A stretch of 64,000 nt of DNA from Symsagittifera roscoffensis (lineage: Eukaryota; Xenacoelomorpha; Acoela; Convolutidae). The notes below the pieces were generated by a model. It was not told the DNA's origin, did not search any database, and worked only from the letters and a program-made list of their open reading frames with translations. Where the stretch lies: assembly GCF_963678635.1 (NCBI RefSeq), contig NC_087063.1:83065574-83129573 (forward strand). Reading direction: 5' to 3'. Shown here piece by piece: positions 1 to 13,139 of this stretch (position 1 is its first letter; each line of letters opens with the position of its first letter). The translations under genes were made by a program, and so were the position numbers.

Positions 1-249
1 AAAAACGATGATTAATCTATTGAAAAACGAACACATCGTAAGGTTTGGCAACAATACTAACCATAAAACGCGATGGGTCATTAAAATTAGCTCTGAATTT
101 AAAACTAATTATTAATTAAATCTGATGCCTAATTGCTATCAGAAATTGCTATCAGATGCCTAATATAAACGAGTTGGTTGACTTTATAGCTTTTGCTCTT
201 AGTGGCAATACAACAGATCTAATTTGGTTTTCGGATATAGATCTCAAAT

Positions 250-1200
250 ACTCATTCTCACAAATGTCATTTAGTGAGGTGACGAGCCCTCAAGGTTAAT
301 TTAGTTTTGTCTGAGTCAATATTACGAGTAAAAACCATTCAGAACGGATTTCTACGGAGACAACCCCAAAAGGGTGATGAAATCGATTTTATGACATTTA
401 CTGGGTTGCACATTTATTTAGATGACACACTAATTGCCACCCGGGGATCTGAAGAACGCCATTGCCAGGAAATCAAAAACATCTTGAAATAAATACGCGA
501 TAATAATGCTGCTGCAAATTGTATCAAATATAAGTTTTTCGCAGAGGAAATAGCATAGTTGGGTTTTACATTGACTAATAAGGGCATTATACCAGTTGAA
601 AAGTTACGAGAATCCGTTGAGAGAGTGAAGTAATTTTTATTAAATTATAGTTTTAAAATCGCTGATGGGCTCTAAAAATCAATTCTTACGTTTTTTTTTA
701 AATCAAAAATAACCAGTATATCATAACTCTTTTGGAATCTAGTGGAAAATTTTTCACGTTTTAACAGGGAATAAAACATGAAGCAGCATTTACTTAAATG
801 AGGAAACATTGAGTGACTCTGTCCAAAAGTCACAATTTCGATGTCAAAAAATTAAATCATAATGTTGTCAAGAATTATATGCTACGCTTCGAAGCAAGGC
901 CTAGAGCTAGCATTGGACCATTTCAACACTGAGGAGCGGAAGCTGACTAACCTGGGCATCCACATTTTTGAATGAAGCGGAACTTACCTACTGTATCAAG
1001 GAACTGGATTTAATGGCGGTGGTTTGGACAGTAATTCATTGGCAATTTTGATAGTTTGAGGCTCCGTTTAAAACGATAATGAGCAATAAAGCACTTTTAT
1101 CTTGTTTTTCGGAAGAAAAAAAACAGAAAAACGACTCAGACACGCTTAGTTTTGTGGGGTATGAAAAAGCACATCCCAGGTAAAAATATGTGACTGGTAA
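250..1200 (+). pseudogene. Decayed Ty3-type reverse transcriptase/RNase H relic
   Basis: Translation around 307-490 gives the RT active-site block HIYLDDTLIATRG followed by a helix-like EERHCQEIKNIL. After a stop, LGFTLTNKGIIPVEKLRE (about 555-615) matches the block that follows the YxDD motif in Ty3 polymerases. RNase H text follows out of frame: ASKQGLELALDHFNTEERK near 888-945 and YCIKELDLMAVVWTVIHW near 989-1042, which resembles the usual tether and RNase H core. Around 1060-1180 there is SNKALLSCFSEE (the usual DHKALLS block), and near 1250 FIVAQVTQL, like the post-RNase H FVVAS segment of the elements further right. Several stops and shifts make it non-functional. It abuts the satellite array. 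I see no LTR. The family assignment rests on motif order and is fairly sure; the exact ends are not. Confidence 0.7.
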
Positions 1201-3999
1201 ACTATTTATCCGAGCTTGCAGTGAAAATAGCCCCAAGAGTGTCGGAATTGGACAACACATTTATAGTTGCGCAAGTAACGCAATTAATGAGCTACTAAAA
1301 CAGTTAGCTATTATTAGCACTGAAGAAAAGAACTGCCGAAGTGACGTCATGTGCAGCACAAAATCGGAACAAGAATTACATCATTGCGAAGAACGTGCTG
1401 CAAGGAAGCTGATCGACGCGTTTCGAAAATGCCAGTTGATCATTGTTTGCATTGCGAACTATCTGTAGAAAGTGTAAGCTTACAATTACTTTAGCGATTA
1501 TTGAAAACTCTGATGAAACTAAAAATATGCCAGGTCAGCAGTTCCTTGAAACAATCTACGATTGGACCAACTTAATAAGGTAGCCTTCGGCTGATTCTAC
1601 CGAAATTCCCGCGGAGAATATTCCAACCATATTGTTTGAATGGGCAGAATTCTTTGGTTTAGAGTTTAAATTGACTCTCACAAGTCTGATTGAAAATAGA
1701 TTCATTGATTGGTTAAGACTTAAATCAAATATCCCATTAACGTTGCAACCTCCCGGAGGCAGAGTGAGACACTTTCCCTGGGTCGCTAAAGCACTCCAAG
1801 CGTCTAAAAATTCCAGTTATACTCATTCCTATCCCGACATTCTAGCTGTTATGGGAACTTAATTCACCTATAGGGATTCAAATTGTGCCACAAAACCATC
1901 TACGAGTAGCTAAGTAAAAACCCATCACATTCATAAAAACTAGGAGTAGTGATTTCTATCCCGCGCTCCTATAGCTCCCAAGGACTTTATTTGATTATTT
2001 CCTTAAAGTTTTGACCTCCTGGGGGTAAGGTAGGATCCTTTTCACGGGTCGCTAAACGCTTCCAATTATCAAAAATTCATAGCTGTACTCTAATCCTATC
2101 CCGACCTTCTAGCTATTAGGCAAACGTACGCACCTAGTAGGGGTGAAATTGTGCCAAAATTCACCTCCGTAGAGCTAAGTAAATATCCCGCCTATTCGTA
2201 TAAATTGGGAGAGCTACTTTCCTGCGCGCTTTCCTTTTACTCCCGAGGACTTCATTTACTCATCCCATTACTTTTCCAACCTCCCGGGGGCAGAGTGAGA
2301 AACTTTTCTTGGGTCGCTAACTCACTCCAAGCATCTAAAAACTCTCTTTTATACTCTATTCCAATCCCAAGCTTCTTGCTGTTATGGGAACGCCACTGAC
2401 CTAATAGGGGTCGAATTGTGCCAAAAAGACATCTCCGACTAGCTAAATAAAAACCCCCACCCATTCATAAAAATTAGGAGTAGTGGTTTCTGTCCCGTGC
2501 TCTTATTGCTCCCAAGGACTAAATTTAATTATTCCGCTAAAGTTTCGACCACCTGGGGGAAGGGTAAGATTCTTCTCACGGGTCGCTAAGTTTTTCTAAA
2601 TATCTTAAATTCCCAGCTATACTCTATTCTTATCCCGACCTTCTAGCTAAAAGGCAAACGTAATGCTTTTATTAGGGGTCATACTGTGTCAAAATTCATC
2701 TCTGTAGAGCTAAGTTAAATATCTCGCCCATTCTCATAAATTAGGAGAACTACTTTCCACCCCGCACTCCTATTACTCCCATGGACACAAATTGAACATC
2801 CCATCCTTGTTCCAGCCTCCTGGGGGTAGGGTAAGATTCCTCTAACGGGTCGCTAAACTATTCCAAGTATCCAAGAATACCAGCTATACTCTATTCCCAT
2901 CTTGAATTTCTAGCTATTGGTTAAAGGTAATGCACCTAGTAGGAGTCGAATTGTGCCAACTCTCCTTCCGGGAGCTAAGAGATTATCCCGACCGTTCGCA
3001 TTAATTAGGAGAGCTACTTTCCACCCCGCACTCTTAATGCTCCCATGGACTCAAATTGAACATCTCATTAAAAGTAAAAACCCCGCCCATTCAAATAAAT
3101 TAGGAGAGCTACTTTCTATCCCGCACTCCTATTAATCCCAAGGACTTTATTTATCTATCCCGTTAAAGTTTTGACCTCGCTGTAATCTGTTCTATTATCT
3201 ACTTTCGAGCTATCAAGTGAAAGACAATTTGCCTACTAGGGGACAAAATGTGCGAAAAAACTACAACTGGAAGCCAAGAAAATTTTACGCCTATTCATAC
3301 AAATTCAGAGAATAACTATCCTACCCGCATTCCGATTGCTCCCTAGGGCTTGTTTCAACTATTCCGTTAACGTTCCGACCTCTCGGGGGAGACATATGAT
3401 TTTTCTCATAAGTCGCTAACTAATTCCGAGCATCTAAAGCTCTCAGATATACTTTTTTTCAATCCCGATCTTCTAGCTGTTATGGGAGGGTAATCCAACT
3501 TTTAGACGTCAAAATGCGCCAAAAAGTCATCTCCGAGAAGCTAGGTAAAAACCGCATCAATTCATAAACAAAAGAGAGCTGCCCTCTATCCCGCATGCCT
3601 ATTACTCCCAAAGACTTTCTTTTATTATCCCATTAACACTGCAGCCTCCCAGGAGCAGAGTGACACACTTTTCATGGATTGCTAAGTCAGTTCAATAATC
3701 TAAAATTCCCAGCTATACTCTATTTCAATTCCGACCTACTAGCTGTTAGTAGAATGTAATTTGCCTATAAGAAGTCAAATTGTGCCAAAAAGTCACGTAC
3801 AAGGAGCTAAGTAAATCATTCGCCCATTAAAAAAAAATTAGGATAATTACTTTCCACCCCGCACTCCTATGTCTCCCATGAATTTAAAATGAAATTCCCA
3901 TTAACGTTTCAACCTCACGCGGGCAGAGTGAAAATTTTTTATGAATTGCTAATTCAGTCCGCTCCAAGCATCTAAAATTCCCAGTTATACTCTATTTAA

Positions 4000-6900
4000 A
4001 TCCCGACCTTTTTGCTGTTATGGGAACGTAGTTCACCAATTAGGGTCAACTTGCGCCTAAAAACACATCTACGGGGAGCTAATTAAAAACCTCTCCCCTG
4101 AATATAAATAAAGAGACCTACTTTCTATCCCGCACTCCTATTAATCCTAATGACTTTAATTATCTATGCCGTTAACGTTTCGACCTCCCGAATCCATTCG
4201 CTTAATCAAAAAAATTAGAAATGCTACTTTCCATCCTGCACTTTTATTACCTCCTAGGACTTTTCTTAATTATCCCAATAACATTCCGATCTCCCAGGTT
4301 GGGTTGGGACTCTTTTCATGGGTTGCTAACTCATTCCATGCATCTAAAAAGCTCAGCTTTTTTAAAACTTTATCTCTGTATTTTTTTGCTATTCAGTTAA
4401 AAGTAATTTGCCTATTAGGGGTCAAAATGTGCGGAAAAGCTACGCCTGGGAGGTGAGTAAATGTAAGGCCTATTCATATAAATTATCGAAATAACTATCC
4501 ACCCCGCACTCCTATTGCTCCCCTTAACTTTCTTCATGTGTCTTCTTAACGTTCAGACCTTCCGGCGGAGCATATGAACTTTCTCATAAGTCGCTAACTA
4601 ATTCCGAGCATCAAAAACTCCCAGATATACTTTTTTTCAATCCCGATCTTCTAGCTGTTATGGGAACGTATCCCAGCTTTTAGACGTCGAAATGCGACAA
4701 AAGTCATCTCCGAGGAGCTAGATAAAAACCCGTCAAATCGTAAAAAAAAGAGAGATGCCCTCTATCCCACATGCCTATTACTCCCAAAGACTTTATTTTA
4801 CTATCCCATTAACATTGCAGCCTTCCAGGAGCAGAGTGACACACTTTTCATGGATTGCTAAGTCAGTTCAACCATCTAAAATTCCCAGCTATACCCTATA
4901 TCAATTCCGACCTACTAGCTGTTAATAGAATGTAATTTGCCTATAACAAATCAAATTGTTCCAAAAAGTCATGTACAAGGAGCTAAGTAAATCATTCGCC
5001 CAATAAAAAAAATTAGGCTAATTATTTTCCACCCGCACTCCTATGTCTCCTAATTATTTTCCACCCGCACTTTAACTTAAATTAAAAATCCCATTAACGT
5101 TTCAACCTCACGCGGGCAGAGTGAATTTTTTTTTAGGAATTGCTAATTCGGTCCACTCCAAGCATCTAAAATTCCCAGTTATATTCTTTTTCTTTTTGCT
5201 GTTATGGGAACGTAATTCACCAATTAGGGTCAATTTGTGCCTAAAAACACAACTACGGGGGGCTATTTAAAAATACCTCCCCTGCATATAAATAAAGAGA
5301 CCTAATTTCTATCCCGCACTCCTATTAATCCTAATGACTTTAATTATCTATGCCGTTAACATTTCGACCTCCCGGACCCATTCGCTTATTCAAAAAAATT
5401 AGAAGTGCTACTCTCCATCCTGCACTCTTATTACTCGCAAGGATTTTTTTAATTATCCCAATAACGTTCCAATCTCCCAGGTTAGGTTGAAACTTTTTTC
5501 ATGGGTTGCTAACTCATTCTATGCATCTAAAATGCTCAGCTTTTTTTCTACTTTTATCTCTATTTATTGCTATTAAGTGAAAAGTAATTTGCCTATTAGG
5601 GGTCAAAATGTGCGGAAAAGCTAAGCCTGGGAGCTAAGTAAATGTAAATCCAATTCATATAAATTATCGAAGTAACTCTCCACCCCGCACTCCTATTACT
5701 CCCCTTAACTTTCTTCATGTATCCCCTTAACGTTCCGACGTTCCGGGGGAGCATATGAAATTTCTAATAGGTCGCTAACTAATTCCGAGCATCTAAAACT
5801 CCCAGATATACTCTTTTTCAATCTCGATCTTCTAGCTGTTATGGGAACGTAATCCACCTTTTAGACGTCGAAATGCGACAAAAGTCATCTCCGAGGAGCT
5901 AGATGAAAACGCCATCAATCGTAAAAAAAAAGAGCTACCCTCTATCCCACATGCCTATTACTCCCAAAGACTTTATTTTATTATCCCATTAACATTGCAG
6001 CCTCCCAGGAGCAGAGTGACACACTTTTCATGGATTGCTAAGTCAGTTCAATCATCTAAAATTCCTAGCTAAATTCTATTTCAATTTCGACCAACTAGCT
6101 GTTATTGAAATGTAATTTGCCTATAACAAGTCAATTTTCGCCAAAAAGTCACCTACAAGTAGCTAAGTAAATCATTCGCCCATTAAAAAAATATGAGAAT
6201 TACTTTCCACCCCGCACTCCCATGGACTTAAGTTAAAGTTCCCAATAACGTTTCAACCTCACGCCGGCAGAGTGAAATTTTTTTTATGAATTGCTAATTC
6301 AGTCCACTCCAAGCATCTAATATTCCCAGTTATACTAAACTTCAATCCCAACCTTTTTGCTAGTATAGGAACGTAATTCACCTATTAGGGGCCAAATTGT
6401 GCCAAATTTTACCTCCGGGGAGCTATGAAAGTATCCCGCGAGTTCATATAAACTAGGAGAGCTGTTTTCTACCCCGCGCTCTTATTGGCAAGGGCTTAAA
6501 TTATAATTTCCATTAACGTTCCAACCTCCCGCGGGCAGAGTGAAAAATAACTCTTTTTGTGTTGTTAATTCATTGAAAGAATCTAAAATTCCGAGTAATG
6601 ATTTTTTTCAATCACAACTTTTTTGCTGTTATGGGAACGTAATTCAGCAATTAGAGTAAATTCTGCCTAAAAACTCATCTCCGCGGAGCTAATTAAAAAC
6701 CGCTCGCCTGCAAATAAATTAGGAGAGCTACTTTCTATCCCGCACTTCTATTAGCCCCAAAGACTTTGATTATCAATCGTCAACTTTTCGACCTCCCGGA
6801 ATCTTTCGCCCATTCAAAAAAATTAGGAGGCCTACTTTTGATCCTACACTCCTTTTACTGCCAAGGACTTTTTTTATTTAACCCAATAACCTTCCAACCT

Positions 6901-9900
6901 ACCAGGTTACGTTAGAACCCTTTTCATTGATCGCTAACTCATTCCAAGCATCTCAAATTTCCAGCTTTTTTCTATTTTTATCTCCATTTTCTAGCGATTA
7001 TGTGAAACGTAATTTGCCTACTGGGAGTCAAAATGTGCGAAAAAGTTGCGCCTGGGAGCTAAGTAAATGTAACGCCCATTGATATAATTTATTAGAATAA
7101 TTATCCACCCTGCACTCCTATTGCTCCCAAGGATTTTGACCCTTTTCATAGGTCGCTAACTAATTCCCAGCACTCTAATTTTGCCAAGGACTTAAATTAT
7201 GGTTCCCATTATTATTGCAACCTCCCGCGGCCAGATTGAAAAGTTTTATGGGTTGCTAAAGCACTCCAAGCGTCTAAAAATTCCAGTTATACTCATTCCT
7301 ATTCCGACATTCTAGCTGTTATGGGAACTTAATTCACCTATATGGATTAAAATTGTGCCAAAAAATTGTCTACGAGTAGCTAAGTAAAAACCCCACCCAT
7401 TCATAAAAACTAGGGGTAGTGATTTCTATTCCGCGCTCTTATAGCTCCCAAGGACTATAGTTGATTATTTCGTTAAAGTTCCCGTACTCCTTATCCCGCA
7501 CTCCTATTACTCCTAATGACTTTAATTACCTATGCCGTTAACGTTTCGACCTCCCGAATCCATTCGCTCAATCAAAAAAATTAGAAATGCTACTTTCCAT
7601 CCTGCACTCGCTAGGACTTTTCTTAATTAACCCAATAACATTCCGATCTCCCAGGTTAGGTTGAGACTCTTTTCACGGGTCGCTAACTCATTCCGAGCAT
7701 CTAAAACTACCAGATATACTTTTTTTCAATCGCAATCTTCTAGCTGTTATGGGAACGTAATCCACCTTTTAGACGTCGAAATGGGACAAAAGTCATCTCC
7801 GAGGAGCTAGATAAAACCCCGTCAATTCGTAAAAAAAAGAGAGCTGCCCTCTATCCCACATGCCTATTACTCCCAAAGCCATTATTTTATTGTCCCATTA
7901 ACATTGCAGCCTCCCAGGAGCAGAGTGACACACTTTTCATGGGTTGCTAAGTCAGTTCAATCATCTAAAAGTCCCAGCTATACTCTATTTCAATTCCCAC
8001 CTACTAGCTGTTAACAGAATGTAATTTGCCTATAACAAGTCAAACTGTTCCAAAAAGTCACGTACAAGGAGCTAAGTAAATCATTCGCCCATTATAAAAA
8101 ATTAGGCTAATTATTTTCCACCCCGTACTCCTATGTCTACCATGAACTTAAATTAAAAATCCCATTAACGTTTCAACCTCACGCGGGCAGAGTGAAATTT
8201 TTTTTATGAATTGCTTATTCGGTCCACTCCAAGCATCTAAAATTCCCAGTTATATTCTTTTTCAATCCCGACCTTTTTGCTGTTATGGGAACGTAATTCA
8301 CCAATTAGGGTCAACTTGTGCCTAAAAACACATCTATGGGGTGCTATTGAAAAATCCCTCCCTTGCATATAAATAAAGAGACCTACTTTCTATCCCGCAC
8401 TCCTGTTAATCCTAATGACTTTAATTATCTATGCCGTTAACATTTCGACCTCCCGGACCCATTCGCTTATTCAAAAAAATTAGAAGTGCTACTCTCCATC
8501 CTGCACTCTTATTACTCGCAAGGATTTTCTTAATTATCCCAATAACGTTCCAATCTCCCAGGTTAGGTTGAAACTTTTTTCATGGGTTGCTAAGTCATTC
8601 TATGCATCTAAAATGCTCAGCTTTTTTTCTACTTTTATCTCTATTTATTGCTATTAAGTGAAAAGTAATTTGCCTATTAGGGGTCAAAATGTGCGGAAAA
8701 GCTAAGCCTGGGAGCTAAGTAAATAAAAATCCAATTCATATAAATTATCTAATTAACTCTCCACCCCGCACTCCTATTACTCCCCTTGACTTTCTTCATG
8801 TATCCCCTTAACGTTCCGACCTTCCGGGGGAGCATATGAACTTTCTCATAGGTCGCTAACTAATTCCGAGCATCTAAAACTCCCAGATATACTCTTTTTC
8901 AATCTCGATCTTCAGGCTGTTATGGGAACGTAATCCACCTTTTAGACGTCGAAATGCGACAAAAGTCATCTCCGAGGAGCTAGATGAAAACGCCGTCAAT
9001 CGTAAAAAAAGATAGCTGCCCTCTATCCCACATGCCTATTACTCCCAAAGACTTTATTTTATTATGCCATTAACATTGCAGCCTCCCAGGAACAGAGTGA
9101 AACACTTTTCATGGATTGCTAAGTCAGTTCAATCATCTAAAATTCCCAGCTATATTCTATTTCAATTTCAACCTACTAGCTGTTATTGGAATGTAATTTG
9201 CCTATAACAAGTCAAATTTTGCCAAAAAGTCAGCTACAAGTAGTTAAATAAATCATTCGCCCATTTAAAATAATAGGAGAATTAATTTCCACCCCGCACT
9301 CCTATGTCTCCCATGAACTTAAGTTAAAGTTCCCAATAACGTTTCAACCTCACGCCGGCAGAGTGAAATTTTTTTTATGAAATGCTAATTCAGTCCACTC
9401 CAAGCATCTAATATTCCCAGTTATACTCAACTTCAATCCCGACCTTTTTGCTAATATAGGAACGTAATTCACCTATTAGGGGCCAAATTGTGCCAAACTT
9501 TACCTCCGGGGAGCTATGAAAGTATCCCGCGAGTTCATATAAACTAGGAGAGCTGTTTTCTACCCCCGCACTCCTCTTATTGGCAAGGACTTAAATTATA
9601 ATTTCCATTAACGTTCCAACCTCCCTCGGGCAGAGTGAAAAATAACTCTTTTTGTGTTGTTAATTTATTCCAAAAATCTAAAATTCCGAGTATTAATTTT
9701 TTCCATTCACAACTTTTTTGCTGTTATGGGAACGTAATTCACCAATTAGGGTCAACTTGTGCCTAAAAACACAACTACGGGGGGCTATTTAAAAATAACT
9801 CCCCTGCATATAAAAAAATAGGCCTAATTTCTATCCCGCACTCCTATTAATCCTAATGACTTTAATTATCTATGCCGTTAACGTTTCGACCTCCCGGACC
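4000..9900. repeat. Higher-order repeat of about 3.08 kb in the satellite
   Basis: The same series of monomer variants recurs about 3080-3100 bp apart. GTGCGGAAAAGCTAAGCC is at 5611 and 8691 (3080 bp), and AGTGAAAAATAACTCTTTTT is near 6540 and 9640. Between these points the order of variant monomers is kept, so a multi-monomer block was duplicated as a unit. Edges are estimates. Confidence 0.7.
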
Positions 9901-12900
9901 CATTCGCCTATTCAAAAAACTTAGGAGTGTTAATTTCCATCCTGCACTCCTATTGCTCCCAAGGATTTTGTTCGATTATCCCGTCAATGTTCCGACCTCC
10001 CGGGGGCGGATAAGACCCTTTTCATAGGTAGCTAACTAATTCCCAGCACTCTATTTTTGCCAAAGACTTAAATTATAGTTCCCATTATTCTTGCAACCTC
10101 CCGCGGCCAGATTTAAAAGTTTTTATGGGTTGCTAAAGCACTCCAAGCGTCTAAAAATTCCAGTTATACTCATTCCTATCCCGACATTCTAGCTGTTATG
10201 GGAACTTAATTCACCTATATGCATTAAAATTGTGCCAAAAAATCATCTACGAGTAGCTAAGTAAAAACCCCACCCATTCATAAAAACTAGGGGTAGTCAT
10301 TTCTATCCCGCGCTCCTATAGCTCCCAAGGACTATACTTGATTATTTCGTTAAAGTTCCCGCACTCTTTATCCCGCAATCCTCTTAATCCTAATGACTTT
10401 AACTATGCCGTTATCGTTTCGACCTCCCGGATCTATTCGCCTAATCAAAAAAATTAGGGCTGCTACTTTCCATCCTGCACTCTTATTACTCGCATGGACT
10501 TTTTTTGATTATCCCAATAATGTTCCAACTTCCCAGGTTAGGTTGAGACTCCTTCATGGGTCGCTAACTCATTCCATGCATCTAAAATGCTCAGTTTTTT
10601 TTCTACTTTTATCTTTGCGTTTTTTTTTGCTATTCAGTGAAAAGTAATTTGCCTATTAGGGGTCAAATTGTGCGGAAAAGCTACGCCTGGGAGCTAAGTA
10701 AATGTAAAGCCTATTCATATAAATTATCGAAGTAACTTTCCACCCCGCACTCCTATGTCTCCCATGGACTTAAGTTAAAGTTCCCAATAACGTTTCAACC
10801 TCACGCCGGCAGAGTGAAAAATAACTCTTTTTGTATTGTTAATTCATTCCAGGAATCTTTAATTCCGAGTAATAATTTTTTCCAATCACAACTTTTTTGC
10901 TGTTATGGGAACGTAATTCAGCAATTAGGGTAAATTGTGCCTAAAAATTCATCTCCGCGGAGCTAATTAAAAAACTCTCGCCTGCAAATAAATTAGGAGA
11001 GCTACTTTCTATCCCGCACTTCTATTAGCCCCAAAGACTTTGATTATCAATCGTCAACTTTTCGACCTCCCGGAATCTTTCGCCCATTCAAAAAATTAGG
11101 AGAGCTACTTTTGATCCTACACTCCTTTTACTCCTAAGGACTTTTTTTGATTAACCCAATAACTTTCCAACCTACCAGGTTACCTTAGAACCCTTTTCAT
11201 GGATCGCTAACTCATTCCAAGCATCTAAAATTCCCAGCTTTTTTTCTATTTTTATCTCCATTTTCTAGCTATTATGTGAAACGTAATTTGCCTACTAGGA
11301 GTCAAAATGTGCGACAAAGTTACGCCTGGGAGCTAAGTAAATGTAACGCGCATTGATATAATTTATTAGAATAATTATCCACCCTGCACTCCTATTGCTC
11401 ACAAGGATTTTGTTCGATTATCCCGTCAACGTTCCGACCTCCCGGGGGCGGATAAGACCCTTTTCATAGGTCGCTAACTAATTCCCAGCACTCTATTTTT
11501 GCCAAAGACTTAAATTATAGTTCCCATTATTTTTGCAACCTCCCGCGGCCAGATTGAAAAGTTTTTATGGGTTGCTAAAGCACTCCAAGCGTCTAAAATT
11601 TCCAGTTATATTCATTCCTATCCCGACATTCTAGCTGTTATGGGAACTTAATTCACCTATATGCATTAAAATTGTTAGATGCATTAAATGTAAAATGCAT
11701 TAGATGCTTCTCATGGATCGCTAGGTTTTTCCAAATATCTTAAACTCCCAGCTATACTCTATTCTTATCCCGACCTTCTAGCCATTAGGCAAATGTAATG
11801 CATTTATTAGGGGTCATAATGTGCCAAAATTCATCTCCGTAGAGCTGAGTTAAATATCTCGCCTATTCATATAAATTAGAAGAGCTACTTTCCACCCCGA
11901 ACTCCTATTAATCCCATGGACTCAAATTGAACATCCCATTATTGTTCCAACCTCCTGGGGGTAGGGTAAGATTCTTCTAACGGGTTGCTAGACTATTCCA
12001 AGTATCTAAGCTTCCCAGCTATACTCTATTCCCATCCTGAACTTCTTGCTATTGGGCAAAGGTAATGCACCTAGTATGAGTCGAATTGTGCCAACTCACC
12101 TTCGGGGAGCTAAGAGAATATCTCGACCGTTCACATAAATTAGGAGAGCTACTTTCCAGCCCGCACTCCTATTGCTCACACGGACTCAAATTGAACATCC
12201 CATTGAAATTCCAACCTCCTGGGTGTAGGGTAAAACCCTCTCATGGGTCGGTAAATTATTCCAAGTATCTTAAATTCCCAGCTACACTCTATTCCTATCC
12301 CGACCTCCGAGCTATAAAGCAAACGTAATTCGACTATTAGGGGGTCAAATTGTGCCAAAATTCATCTCTGGGGAGCCAAATAAAACATCCGCCCAGTAAA
12401 ATATAATATAAAAGTTTCTCTCTATCCAGCACTCCTATTACTCCCAAGGACTTTATTTAAATATCCCATTAAGGTTCCAGCCTCCTGGGGGCAGATTGAG
12501 ACGCTTTTCATGGGTTGTTGTTATGGTAAGCTTTTTCACCTATGAGGGGTCAACCTTTGCCAAATTTTACCCCCGGGGAGCGAAATAAAAATTTCGCCAA
12601 ATCATATAAACTAGGAGAACTGTTTTCCACCCCGCACTCCAAATATTGCCAGGGACTTAATTTGAAGTTCCCATTAACGTTCAACCTCCCGCGATCAGAG
12701 TGAGAAATTTTTTATGAGTTGCTAATTTACTCCAATCATCTAAAAGTCCCAGTTCTACTCTATCCAATCCCGACCCTTTGCTGTTATGGGAACGTAATTC
12801 ACCAATTAGGGGTCAAAAAGTGCCTAAAAACAGATCTACGGGGAGCTAATTAAAAAACTCTCACATGTATAATAAAATAAAGAGACCTACTTTCTATCCC

Positions 12901-13139
12901 GCAGTCCTATTAACCCTAATGACTTTAATTATTCATCCCGTTAACGCTTCGACCTCCCGGACCCATTCGCCTATTCAAAAAAATTAGGAGTGCTAATTTC
13001 CATCCTGCACTCCTGTTACTCGCAAGGACATTTTTTAATCATCCCAATAACGGTCTAACCCTACCAAATTCCTTGCATCTAATGTCCTCAGCTTTTTTTC
13101 AACTTTTATCTCTATTTTCTAGCTATTAAGTGAAACATA